A DNA stretch of 27,836 nucleotides from a virus. How positions within the stretch are numbered: the first letter of the stretch is position 1; each line of letters starts with the position of its first letter. The notes beneath the pieces are model-generated. The model did no database searches and was not told the DNA's origin. It saw only the letters and a list, made by a program, of their open reading frames with translations. The DNA lies in the IMG/VR virus record IMGVR_UViG_3300044630_002956, positions 1 through 27,836 of that record; one strand, given 5' to 3'. Positions 16,848 through 25,059 of this stretch are shown here, one piece after another. The position numbers were made by a program, and so were the translations under genes.

Positions 16848-17612
16848 TTATTTTCCAACATTCCAAAATAAAGTATCTTCACTAATTGTTGCCATCTCTT
16901 GTATATGTTTCCATGCTTTTGAGTCATAAGTTAATGATGATGGAAATGGTGGTCTATCTTCCATTTTGCAATCTTTGTGGAACGGCATTCTTTTTGGTAT
17001 TGTGATTGCTCTACCTTGCTGAACGATTGATGTGTTGTGTCCAATTTGAACTCCATATACTTTTGCATCAGGCCATGCTAATTGTAAACCTCTACTTAAT
17101 GTACCAGAACTCATTACACTCCAAACTTCTTTTGGTGTAAATGGTAACTTTCTTGCCGTTTCTACGATTGTGTTTAGAATGATTGGGTCATCAAATCCGA
17201 ATGGAACTAATTTAATCTTATCCCATCCGTGTCCTTGTCTATCTTTTGCCTTTCGATTTAAGTTAGTTAGGTATCCCATAGGAACTTCGTTGATTTCTGC
17301 ACCCACCATTTCTGCTTCTAATGTAAGTTCGGTTCTTTTGCCTTGTGGAACATACACAATTGCTTTCTTTCCTAAATCTCTACAAGCGTATGCTAATGCA
17401 ACTTGTCCGTATCCTTGTCTGGGTGATGCGTAAATCCATTGTTCTACCTGTGGATACGCCAACATATATGAATATGCGAATCTGCGTTTACTACCGCCAG
17501 GTAAAAGGTCATCTCTTACAACCTTTATACCTGCGATAGTTTGAACTACGATAGGTGGTAAATTCACCTCATAGTTATATCTTTCTAAATGAAAATCTAA
17601 ATGTTTATACAT
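16848..17612 (-). CDS. small fold-type II PLP-dependent enzyme
   Basis: A 254-residue protein of the tryptophan synthase beta-like superfamily. The segment VRDDLLPGGSKRR (32-44) matches the lysine motif of ACC deaminase and D-cysteine desulfhydrase; K42 is the expected Schiff-base lysine. SSGTLSRG (168-175) is placed like the glycine-rich phosphate loop. Usual family members have about 330 residues, so this is a compact version. A TTG two codons upstream is in frame, but the ATG at 17612 is preferred because the promoter box ends 3 nt before it. Reaction unknown; amino acid beta- or gamma-elimination or replacement chemistry is usual. A role in making a base-modification precursor is speculative. 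Confidence 0.72.
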   Translation of the reverse strand: MYKHLDFHLERYNYEVNLPPIVVQTIAGIKVVRDDLLPGGSKRRFAYSYMLAYPQVEQWIYASPRQGYGQVALAYACRDLGKKAIVYVPQGKRTELTLEAEMVGAEINEVPMGYLTNLNRKAKDRQGHGWDKIKLVPFGFDDPIILNTIVETARKLPFTPKEVWSVMSSGTLSRGLQLAWPDAKVYGVQIGHNTSIVQQGRAITIPKRMPFHKDCKMEDRPPFPSSLTYDSKAWKHIQEMATISEDTLFWNVGK

Positions 17613-17613
17613 A

Positions 17614-17647
17614 ACCAAATTTACGAAAAAAAATCCAATAAAACAAG
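17614..17647 (-). promoter_or_regulatory. promoter of the PLP enzyme, predicted leaderless
   Basis: Minus strand CTTG (TTG at 17646-17644) followed after exactly 20 nt by TAAATTTG (17623-17616), a perfect TAnnTTTG -7 box. The ATG lies 11 nt after the first base of the box, about where transcription should begin, so the mRNA probably has no leader. Confidence 0.72.
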
Positions 17648-17648
17648 T

Positions 17649-17915
17649 CTATTGCGATATTTGTTCGTTTATTAAATTAACATAAGCAAGTTTGGATTGA
17701 ACGCCTACAAATCTACCTACTTCTTTACCATTTTTTTCTATGATAACAGTTGGTACTGAACGAATTGAGTATTTAGTAGCTTCAGTATATGCTTCATCTA
17801 CATCATAATCTTCAAATTTTACATTTGAAAATTGAGTTTTAACTTCGTTAATTATTGGTGCTAATACTTTGCATGGTCCACACCAAGATGCACTAAATTT
17901 CTTTACTGTTAACAT
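17649..17915 (-). CDS. trxA: thioredoxin
   Basis: An 88-residue minimal thioredoxin. The active site WCGPCK is at 11-16 (C12, C15), the buried Asp-type strand FEDYDVDEA follows, and the cis-proline loop is SVPTVII, with GRFVG near the end. It lacks the first strand and helix of bacterial thioredoxin (about 105 aa), as do other short phage thioredoxins and glutaredoxins. It sits downstream of nrdB-nrdA and should reduce the C-terminal cysteine pair of the reductase. The start overlaps the preceding 63-aa gene by 23 bases. Confidence 0.92.
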   Translation of the reverse strand: MLTVKKFSASWCGPCKVLAPIINEVKTQFSNVKFEDYDVDEAYTEATKYSIRSVPTVIIEKNGKEVGRFVGVQSKLAYVNLINEQISQ

Positions 17916-18084
17916 ATTTTTTATTTTTTGAGTTTCCCTTTAATTTTTCAATTAATTTAAATTTTCTAACTTGCTTCAATTTTCTGTCTAATGGATTCTC
18001 ATTTTCTTCAACTCTATTTAACTTTTTTTCTAATTGAAGTAGTTTTTTAGCTACCTTTGCTTTGTCAATCTTGTTTTCACTCAT
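17893..18084 (-). CDS. small charged helical protein between nrdA and thioredoxin
   Basis: A 63-residue, Lys/Glu-rich protein. Residues 5-30 (KIDKAKVAKKLLQLEKKLNRVEE) have heptad-like leucine spacing that suggests a helix or short coiled coil; the tail is basic. It begins 18 bases after the nrdA stop and ends with TAG inside the thioredoxin gene. Its place in an otherwise continuous operon supports a real gene. Function unknown; an RNR or thioredoxin partner is only a guess. Confidence 0.55.
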   Translation of the reverse strand: MSENKIDKAKVAKKLLQLEKKLNRVEENENPLDRKLKQVRKFKLIEKLKGNSKNKKYVNSKEI

Positions 18085-18102
18085 AATCTTGTTTTTTAAT
18101 TT

Positions 18103-19884
18103 TTATCCTTCACAACTTACACATTCGGCATCCATTGCTCTTGCTGCAATATCACCTCTTAAAACTGATTCTGTTCTCATGTAATATAATGTTTTTACTC
18201 CTTGTTTCCAAGCTTCCATGTGGATTTGATTAATCCACTTTGGTTCTGCGGTTGCAGGGAATGCTAAATTTAATGAAACTGCTTGGTCAATGTATTGTTG
18301 TCTTACACCAGCTTGTCTTACTAAATCTAACTGATTAATTTCTTTGAATGTTTTGAACACATCTTTAACTGAACTACATCTATGTGCTCTTTCATCAATC
18401 GATACTTCTTTACATTCAACTAACTTACCATCTGAAAAACAATATTCATCCAAAAAGTCCAAATCTTGTACTGAACCACCATCTGCTAAAATCTTATCCC
18501 ATACTTCTTTGGTGTTTTTACCGATTTTCTTTAAAACTTTTTCTAACTCTGGGTTCTTACGAATGAATGTTCCTTTTGCAGTTTGTTCGGTAAATACGTT
18601 AGCTGCCCAAGGTTCAATACCACTACTTACATTACCACTCAATTTAGAGTTTGATACCGTAGGTGCTACTGCTCTCAAGTGAGTATTTCTGAATCCACTC
18701 TCTTTACACCATAGAGGTTCACCATATTCAGATGCCAAATCTCTACTTGCTCTTTCAGATTCAATCTTCATTTGAGAGAAAATCTTACGAGTTTCAAATT
18801 GAGCCTGTAATCCTTCAAATGGCAATCCTTTTTGTTGTAAGTAAGTGTGCCATCCTAATACACCCAATCCCAATGCTCTACCTCTTTCTGCCGAACGAAC
18901 TGAATTCTCAAATCCTTTCATATTCTTTGCTCTCTGAATGAACTCTTCTAATACACCATCCAAAAAGATAGTAGCAGTATATATCAAGTCGGTATCTTTC
19001 CATTCATCGTATTTAGCTAAATTCAATGATGATAAACAACAAACAAATGAGTGTTGCTCATCGGTATGTAAAACGATTTCAGAACAAATGTTAGTCATGT
19101 GGACCTTCAATCCGTTCTTCTTATACATTTCAGGATTTGCTTTGTTTACATTTCCTTTATACATAATGTAAGGTTCACCAGTTGCTTTTCGTTTCTGAAG
19201 TAATTTACCCCATTTTCTACGAGCATCCGAATCTCCTTCTTCCAACTTCTTCATAAATCTATCACTAACTACAACACATTGATGTAAGTTAAGTGATTGA
19301 CGATTAACATCACCTTTAGGTTCTCTAATCTCTAAAAAATCTTCAAAGTCTTTGTGTTCAATTTTAATGTTCACCGATGCTGCTCCTCTTCGTACTGAAC
19401 CTTGATTTGTTGCAAGGATAGTTGAATCATAGATTTTGGCAAATGGAACAATACCATCCGATGTTCCATTACCAGTAATTTTACTACCAGCAGGTCTAAT
19501 CATATTGATACCAATACCAACACCACCACCATGCTTTGCCAACAACATCAATTCTAAATTCTTTGAACCGATTTCAAAAATACTATCACCCACATCAATA
19601 CCAAAACAAGAGATTGGTAATCCCCTATCTGTACCTGTGTTTGATAATACTGGTGTTGCTAAACACAACCAACCTTTCCAAATGTAATCAAAGAACTTTG
19701 TTGCCAATTGTGGTTTATCCAATCGTTTAGCAACTGCCGTAGCAACTCTCCAATATGCATCTTTTGGTTTTTCTCCTGATTGTAAATATGTTTTGGATAT
19801 AGTTTTTACATATATCTCATTATTTCCCCACGAAGGAAAGTCAACATCAACTTCCCATCCGTATTCTTCTCCAAAATTTTTCAT
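18103..19884 (-). CDS. nrdA: class I ribonucleotide reductase large subunit
   Basis: A 593-residue NrdA that reduces ribonucleoside diphosphates. Active-site residues are visible: C93 (GLPISCFG), the N265-x-C267-x-E269 set (MTNICSEI) holding the thiyl radical cysteine, and a partner Cys at 282/283 (VCCLSSLN). The paired tyrosines of the radical path are seen in TLYYMRTES. The C-terminal redox pair is C588-x-x-C591 in ECVSCEG. E. coli NrdA has 761 residues; this one starts directly in the catalytic barrel and lacks the N-terminal ATP-cone, so the usual dATP off-switch is absent. It follows nrdB by eight bases. Confidence 0.96.
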   Translation of the reverse strand: MKNFGEEYGWEVDVDFPSWGNNEIYVKTISKTYLQSGEKPKDAYWRVATAVAKRLDKPQLATKFFDYIWKGWLCLATPVLSNTGTDRGLPISCFGIDVGDSIFEIGSKNLELMLLAKHGGGVGIGINMIRPAGSKITGNGTSDGIVPFAKIYDSTILATNQGSVRRGAASVNIKIEHKDFEDFLEIREPKGDVNRQSLNLHQCVVVSDRFMKKLEEGDSDARRKWGKLLQKRKATGEPYIMYKGNVNKANPEMYKKNGLKVHMTNICSEIVLHTDEQHSFVCCLSSLNLAKYDEWKDTDLIYTATIFLDGVLEEFIQRAKNMKGFENSVRSAERGRALGLGVLGWHTYLQQKGLPFEGLQAQFETRKIFSQMKIESERASRDLASEYGEPLWCKESGFRNTHLRAVAPTVSNSKLSGNVSSGIEPWAANVFTEQTAKGTFIRKNPELEKVLKKIGKNTKEVWDKILADGGSVQDLDFLDEYCFSDGKLVECKEVSIDERAHRCSSVKDVFKTFKEINQLDLVRQAGVRQQYIDQAVSLNLAFPATAEPKWINQIHMEAWKQGVKTLYYMRTESVLRGDIAARAMDAECVSCEG

Positions 19885-19892
19885 AATCTTTT

Positions 19893-20906
19893 TTAAAATA
19901 TATTATCCCAATTTTCACCTTCACCAGCTTTACTATAATCGGTAGGTCTCATAGCGAAGAAATCCGTATGAGTTACACCACCTGTAAGATGGTAAAACCA
20001 ATCTAATTCAGATGCTTTCTTTTCGTTAAACTCAAAATAGTCATCTCCACCTTTAATTGGGTTATATCCTAATTCTACTAACTTTTCATTAACTCTTTTT
20101 GTAATAAATTCCTTCAGGTCATCTTTTTTAAGATTCTCCAAATCACCCATTTCAAAAATCTTATCAATAAATTTGTGTTCTAAATCTCTAATGATTTCAG
20201 CTGCTTCATAAATTGCAGGTTTTGCTTCTTCTAACAATTCAGGAAACTCATCACACATGTGCCTAAATAATTGGCAACCCATCTTTGAGTGAAGTGATTC
20301 ATCTCTTACACTCCACTTCATTTGCTGGCCAATTCCTTTCAATAGATTTCTCATTTGGAAAGAATATAGGACAGCAAATGAGGAGTATAGAGCTACACCC
20401 TCTGCAAATGCAGAAAATATTGCCAATGAACGTGCTACCTCAACTCTTGCTTTATGATTAGTATCCAAATCTTTTGGAGTCCAATCTGCAGTAGTGTTGG
20501 TTAGTAATTCAAATCTCTCCTTCATTGTTTCATCATGTAAGAAACCTGCGAAATCATCTAATCCTAATGTTTCATTTAGGTAAGAATACGCAACTGAATG
20601 TATTGTTTCTTGTGAACCAAATGCCATTGCCATTTGTCTAATCTCATGCTTTGGAAACCATTTGGTAACCATACCTGTCCAATAATCGGATACCGCACAT
20701 TCGGTTTGAGCAAATCCTAAAAGTATGTTTCCTACTAAATGCTTTTCTTCAGGTGTTAAATTTTCATTCCAATCTTTTACGTCCATCTGCATAGGAATTT
20801 CAGTATGCAACCAAAATGCTTGCATCTGCTTTAACCAGCCTTCATTGTAATAATCAGGATATTCAAATGGTTTATATGGAATTCTTTCTGTAAATAATTT
20901 GCTCAT
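19893..20906 (-). CDS. nrdB: class I ribonucleotide reductase small subunit, Glu in place of first Asp ligand
   Basis: A 337-residue NrdB with a full metal site: E69 (AQTECAV), E100 and H103 (SQETIH), E169 (FAEGV), E203 and H206 (RDESLH). Spacings match E. coli D84, E115, H118, E204, E238, H241 exactly, so E69 stands where E. coli has Asp. Y107 lies four residues after H103, the place of radical Y122. A Glu first ligand is known from class Ic and, as far as I recall, the dimanganese class Id (NrdBi) enzymes of Flavobacteriia. A C-terminal Tyr (about 324) precedes the NWDNIF tail. It makes the radical used by NrdA, encoded directly downstream. Confidence 0.95.
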   Translation of the reverse strand: MSKLFTERIPYKPFEYPDYYNEGWLKQMQAFWLHTEIPMQMDVKDWNENLTPEEKHLVGNILLGFAQTECAVSDYWTGMVTKWFPKHEIRQMAMAFGSQETIHSVAYSYLNETLGLDDFAGFLHDETMKERFELLTNTTADWTPKDLDTNHKARVEVARSLAIFSAFAEGVALYSSFAVLYSFQMRNLLKGIGQQMKWSVRDESLHSKMGCQLFRHMCDEFPELLEEAKPAIYEAAEIIRDLEHKFIDKIFEMGDLENLKKDDLKEFITKRVNEKLVELGYNPIKGGDDYFEFNEKKASELDWFYHLTGGVTHTDFFAMRPTDYSKAGEGENWDNIF

Positions 20907-20952
20907 ATTTTTAATTTATTTATGTTTTTAATTGTAGGTATAACTATGAAGT

Positions 20953-20973
20953 AAAGTCGGAAATTCCGATTTT
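20953..20973. repeat. short inverted repeat between helicase and nrdB
   Basis: TCGG-AAATT-CCGA (20957-20969) flanked by AAAG and TTTT gives a stem of about eight pairs with one G-U when read on the plus strand, followed by a T run. On the transcribed minus strand the same stem has one A-C mismatch. It could be a weak terminator (better formed for antisense transcripts) or an operator. No canonical promoter was found in the 88-base gap, so nrdBA may be read through from the helicase gene. Confidence 0.35.
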
Positions 20974-20994
20974 TCTTTAGAAAACTTTATACAA

Positions 20995-22353
20995 TTATCC
21001 CATATTTTCCACATACTTTTTGTGTAATAATTTTTTCTCCAAACCTTCACCATTTTTGCTATCTTTTGTAGAAGCCATACCATCAATAGATGTTGCTGCG
21101 AACACATCCATAATACCATGAAACGTATCAATCTTTGCTGGAAAGGTCATTCCATCAGGTCCAAATCGATTTTTAACGATATGAATACGACCTGTGTTTG
21201 ATAACTTATCCTTTGTTTTTCTACTAACACTCATAATGAAATCAGCAGTTTGAACTTTCTTGTACGAATCTCCAACCGAATCGGCTTGAATAACTTCGTG
21301 GTCAATTGCTGCTCTATTAGTCTGTGTTGCAGTCCATACTGGTATCTGTGCTTCACCACTCAATCCTCGCAACTCCTCATAGATTCCACCCAACTCCGCA
21401 TACAATCCATCTCTATTACTATTGCCAGATTTTAATAAATCCGCATAATCAATAATAATTAATTTAGGATTGAACCCAACTTGTCTTACTTTTTCAATAT
21501 GAGCTGCAATTGTTTTTGCAGATGCGAATTGTGGTGGATAATATTTAATACGAACTCTACCTGGAATCTTTTTAATTTTGCGGATAATTTCATCTTTCCT
21601 ATCCTTATGTTCGGATGTTTGGATACCAGTAAGAATTGTAGTATATCTCTGTCCTACATAACTTTCTGATAACTCCAAAGTATAATGTAATACATCAATA
21701 CCCTTTTCTAATGCAGAACACGCTATTTTAGATAAGAACCAACTTTTACCAATACCGGAGGGAGCCATTACAACACCCAATTCACCAGGCCCCAAACCAC
21801 CATCCATTAGTTCATCAACAACATCCCATCCAGTTGGACACGAATCTCGTTTAACATCTTCCATAATGGATTCAAAGTTTTCAATGTAATCTAATCCTAA
21901 ATCAGATTCTACACCCACCTTTGATGCTGCCATCATCGTATCTATAATCTTATCGTAGTTTCCTGCTTTGAGTAAATCTACCGATTTTAGAAGGGCATCT
22001 TTTACTTTTTGGTTTTTACAAAAAGTTAAATATTCTTTTTTAACATAAGGTAAATCTTCGGAACCAACTTGTAAATAAACATTTTTAAGTTGGTCAACTA
22101 CGGTTTGTTTTAAACCTTTATCATCTATAGAACTTACTTTGATTTTGAACACCTCCATTGTAGGAGTTGCTCTAAATTCATTAAAGTAATCTAATAGAGA
22201 ATTTATAATCCATTGATTTGCCTGTGATTCAAAGAATGTAGGTTTAGTGATTTCGTTTACCTGTTCAAGAAACTTAACATCTGTTATAAGAGAAGCAACA
22301 ACTTTAGATTGATACGATTGTCCATATTTTACCAATGTATCTACTGCTTCCAT
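20995..22353 (-). CDS. gp41: DnaB-like replicative helicase (gp41-like)
   Basis: A 452-residue RecA-fold helicase. The N-terminal 150 residues are helical, as in DnaB/gp41. Then come CPTGWDVVDELMDGGLGPGE (172-191), Walker A MAPSGIGKS (196-204) and Walker B PKLIIIDYADLL. Downstream are TATQTN and SVSRKTKD, matching DnaB motifs, with a candidate arginine finger in KNRFGPDG. Length is close to T4 gp41 (475 aa). It unwinds DNA 5'-3' ahead of the replisome. No separate primase gene is in the window. The ATG overlaps the stop of the 70-aa gene (TAATG). The C-terminal 20 residues are charged and low complexity. Confidence 0.93.
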   Translation of the reverse strand: MEAVDTLVKYGQSYQSKVVASLITDVKFLEQVNEITKPTFFESQANQWIINSLLDYFNEFRATPTMEVFKIKVSSIDDKGLKQTVVDQLKNVYLQVGSEDLPYVKKEYLTFCKNQKVKDALLKSVDLLKAGNYDKIIDTMMAASKVGVESDLGLDYIENFESIMEDVKRDSCPTGWDVVDELMDGGLGPGELGVVMAPSGIGKSWFLSKIACSALEKGIDVLHYTLELSESYVGQRYTTILTGIQTSEHKDRKDEIIRKIKKIPGRVRIKYYPPQFASAKTIAAHIEKVRQVGFNPKLIIIDYADLLKSGNSNRDGLYAELGGIYEELRGLSGEAQIPVWTATQTNRAAIDHEVIQADSVGDSYKKVQTADFIMSVSRKTKDKLSNTGRIHIVKNRFGPDGMTFPAKIDTFHGIMDVFAATSIDGMASTKDSKNGEGLEKKLLHKKYVENMG

Positions 22354-22565
22354 TATTTTTTACGTTTCTTTCTTGCTAATTTTTTTTCTTCAATCGATAA
22401 TTCCAACACCGTTTCCGATACTTCAACTACTTTTTGTACTGGTTTACGAAGTGCTTTCCACTCCGATTTGGGTACGAAAACCCAACCATATTGAAATACT
22501 TTTAAATCTGCTTCTTCTTCTTTTACTCTGCGGATTTCTCCATCTTTACTTTTGATACACTTCAT
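22353..22565 (-). CDS. small basic protein ahead of helicase
   Basis: A 70-residue protein, MKCIKSKDGEIRRVKEEEA at the N-terminus, then an aromatic patch YGWVFVPKSEWKALRK (26-41) and a very basic end (KKLARKKRKK). The first 45 residues look like a small beta domain found in short phage hypothetical proteins. Its stop overlaps the helicase ATG, so translation of the helicase is probably coupled to it. Function unknown; nucleic-acid binding is suggested only by charge. Confidence 0.75.
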   Translation of the reverse strand: MKCIKSKDGEIRRVKEEEADLKVFQYGWVFVPKSEWKALRKPVQKVVEVSETVLELSIEEKKLARKKRKK

Positions 22566-22588
22566 CTGTTCCGTGTTTAAATTTAAAA

Positions 22589-22894
22589 TTATTTAACTAC
22601 CATTAAAATTTCTGATTCTCTTAATAGAATATATTTGTTACCACCTACTTTGATTTCTTGTCCTTGATGGTACGGAGGGAGGATTACTTCATCACCTACT
22701 TCAACACTCATTGGAATTAATGTTCCACTCTGTGTGTAAATACCAGGTCCTACCGATTCTACTTTTGCTCTTTTTACATCTTCACTTCGTACTGAATCAG
22801 GTATAATAATACCACCTGCAGTTTGTGAAACTTCTGGTTCTAATTCTGTTAGAAGAACTCTATCTCCTAACGGTTTTACTAATTTGTTTGACAT
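22589..22894 (-). CDS. groES: GroES-type co-chaperonin
   Basis: A 101-residue Cpn10 protein. It begins VKPLGDRVLL, has the mobile loop SQTAGGIIIPDSV that contacts GroEL (24-36), and then GDEVILPPYHQGQEI and YILLRESEILMVV, the ordered strands of GroES. Length is the same as bacterial GroES (about 97). T4 uses the unrelated-looking gp31 with host GroEL to fold its capsid protein; this phage seems to carry a standard GroES for that role. It sits between the RNase H and the 70-aa gene, with four bases after the former. Confidence 0.93.
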   Translation of the reverse strand: MSNKLVKPLGDRVLLTELEPEVSQTAGGIIIPDSVRSEDVKRAKVESVGPGIYTQSGTLIPMSVEVGDEVILPPYHQGQEIKVGGNKYILLRESEILMVVK

Positions 22895-22898
22895 TTTT

Positions 22899-23957
22899 TT
22901 AAAATTTTGCTATGTGAGAAAATGTGGATTGTAACCAGTCCGTAACATTTGGAAACGAATCCAATATACGAGCTTTCAATCCTACTTTTAAAAATTCTTG
23001 CTTACTAAACTTTGGTACTGATTCTTCAAATCTATCTATAATTTTCATTCGAAGATTACCACTAAATGTTGGTTCAGAAAGTTGAAACAATTTACGATTT
23101 CTTTTTAAGATTTCCAAATTATTTTCAAACAATTCATGCCCCTTTACTTTTTTTGGTTGAGTTTTAATATACTCTAACATAGAATCGGTAGTATGAACTT
23201 CCTCATCTGCTAATATTGGAAATGCTTTAAGAATTGTTTTTAATCCTAATCCTGTAATACCCTCTACATTATCAGATTTATCACCATCAATTATTCTAAA
23301 ATTAATAAAATTGTGTGGGTGAATACCAAACTCCTCAATAACTTCTGGAATATTGTATATTTTCTTTTTAGATGGTGAATACACACTCACATCTTTATTT
23401 ACCAATTGAATGAAGTCCTTATCGGAACTCATTATCACAACTTTTTCGTTTTCTTTTTTTAATTGAGTAGCAATGTACGCCATTACATCATCCGCTTCAA
23501 TTCCATCATATATCATAATAGTGACAGGTAGAACTGAAAGTAGTTCACCTAATGCCGTCATTTGACGTTTCATTGATGCACTTTCTTCTTCAGGTGTCAT
23601 TTGAATAGATGCGGCACGATTCAATCTCATTTTGATTTTATTCTTGCCTCTTTCCGATTTGTATCCGGAATATATTTCTTTCCTACTATTCGAACCACCT
23701 TTACCATCAAATACGATTACAACTCTGGTAGGATTGATTGTTCGGATGGCATAGCCGATACTTTTTAAAGTACCGACTATTCCTCCAATATGGTCACCAT
23801 TCTCATTAAGATTAGGTGCAGTTGACCAGGAACGAATGAAGGTATTAAGACCATCAATAACTAATGTTTTAGAGTTACGATGTAAATCTCCAAAATCATT
23901 ATGTTCCCTATCTATTTGTTTTAGTATATCTAAATACTTTTTGTTAATCTGACTCAT
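22899..23957 (-). CDS. rnh: FEN-family 5'-3' exonuclease / RNase H (T4 Rnh-like)
   Basis: A 352-residue flap-nuclease-family protein. Metal-binding acids: D35 (VIDGLN), D84 (VFDGKGG), E154, D156, D157 (GIEADD), D179 and D181 (SSDKDF), D226 and D229 (GDKSDN), followed by the helix-hairpin-helix-like GITGLGLKT. T4 RNase H (305 aa) has the same layout. It removes RNA primers and flaps from lagging-strand fragments, helped by gp32. The start codon overlaps the 3' end of uvsX by 14 bases. Confidence 0.92.
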   Translation of the reverse strand: MSQINKKYLDILKQIDREHNDFGDLHRNSKTLVIDGLNTFIRSWSTAPNLNENGDHIGGIVGTLKSIGYAIRTINPTRVVIVFDGKGGSNSRKEIYSGYKSERGKNKIKMRLNRAASIQMTPEEESASMKRQMTALGELLSVLPVTIMIYDGIEADDVMAYIATQLKKENEKVVIMSSDKDFIQLVNKDVSVYSPSKKKIYNIPEVIEEFGIHPHNFINFRIIDGDKSDNVEGITGLGLKTILKAFPILADEEVHTTDSMLEYIKTQPKKVKGHELFENNLEILKRNRKLFQLSEPTFSGNLRMKIIDRFEESVPKFSKQEFLKVGLKARILDSFPNVTDWLQSTFSHIAKF

Positions 23958-25047
23958 TTCCTTCGTCCGTTGTTATTTCAACTTCATCCGATGATGCTGC
24001 TTTGTATAATAAAATTGTTGCTTCACAAATCCTACGATAGATTTGGTCTTTAAGTTCTTCGTTTTCTAATAATTTAGCGAAGTCCTTTGATTGAAATTTC
24101 ATAATTTCACCTGTATCAATATCAGTGTATTCATACCATGCTCCACCTTGCTTTAGAAGTTTAGCATCTTTCATAACTGCTAACCAACCTCCGAAATTAT
24201 CAATACCTCTATCAAAGAAGATATCGAAATCCGCGTGTCTCAAAGGAGGACCCATTCGGTTTTTAATAACCTGTGTTCTAACTTTGATACCTACGATTCT
24301 ATCACCTTGTTTCAATTGCCCCATATTCTTCAATCTCAATCTAACAGATGCGTGGAATGCAAGTGCTTTACCACCCGATGTTGTCCACGGGTCTCCGAAC
24401 ATTGCGTTCATCTTCTGTCTTAATTGATTTGTGAATACTAATGCAATAGATTGTCTACCAATCATATTGGTAATCTTTCTCATTGCTTTGGAGATAATAA
24501 TTGCCTTATCGGTTGCGTAACCATCTTTACCATAATCGGCTTCTAACTCCTTATGTGTTGATGCTGCTGCTACTGAATCCACAACGATTGTTACCAATCT
24601 ATCCTTATCACCTTTACGAACTTGCTCAATAATTGTTTCACATGCTTCAAAAATACCTTCAACAGTATCAACTGAAACATATAGGAGTTTTGAGATATCT
24701 ACTCCAATTGCTTCTAAAAATTCTCTACTAACTGCGGTTTCGGTATCAATCAGAACTGCAACACCACCTTTACGTTGTGTTTCAGCTAATAAATGGGCAG
24801 AGAGCAGAGATTTTCCACTCTGCTCTAAACCCGTTATTTCTGTTATTCTACCAACTGGCAATCCACCATAAGGTCTGTTTGAGATTGCAACATCCAACAT
24901 AGCGTTTCCGGTAGATACCCAATCCTTTACATTGGTAGGAGCATCACCACCCTCATCTGTTAGAAAGTAAGCAATCTTACCATCCTTATTTTGTTTGTTT
25001 AGAGAATCGGCAAGTAAACTTGCTAAATCTTCTTCTCTTTTTGCCAT
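23944..25047 (-). CDS. uvsX: UvsX/RecA-type recombinase
   Basis: A 367-residue RecA-family protein. Walker A is GLEQSGKS (73-80), Walker B lies in LVTIVVDSVAA, and the DNA-binding loop region is FGDPWTTSGGKALAFHASVRL-like, followed by a VIKNRMGPP segment. Length is near T4 UvsX (391 aa). The C-terminal tail is acidic (DEVEITTDEGNESD), as in UvsX. It forms filaments on ssDNA for recombination-dependent replication and repair, displacing gp32. It follows the gp32 gene by 12 bases, and its end overlaps rnh. No UvsY is seen in the window. Confidence 0.94.
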   Translation of the reverse strand: MAKREEDLASLLADSLNKQNKDGKIAYFLTDEGGDAPTNVKDWVSTGNAMLDVAISNRPYGGLPVGRITEITGLEQSGKSLLSAHLLAETQRKGGVAVLIDTETAVSREFLEAIGVDISKLLYVSVDTVEGIFEACETIIEQVRKGDKDRLVTIVVDSVAAASTHKELEADYGKDGYATDKAIIISKAMRKITNMIGRQSIALVFTNQLRQKMNAMFGDPWTTSGGKALAFHASVRLRLKNMGQLKQGDRIVGIKVRTQVIKNRMGPPLRHADFDIFFDRGIDNFGGWLAVMKDAKLLKQGGAWYEYTDIDTGEIMKFQSKDFAKLLENEELKDQIYRRICEATILLYKAASSDEVEITTDEGNESD

Positions 25048-25059
25048 TTATAACTAATT

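Noticed and set aside
20928-21131. 67-codon minus-strand frame over the helicase 3' end and the gap
   Set aside because: It overlaps the helicase coding sequence in another frame and has a Met/Trp/Tyr-rich composition unlike the real genes.
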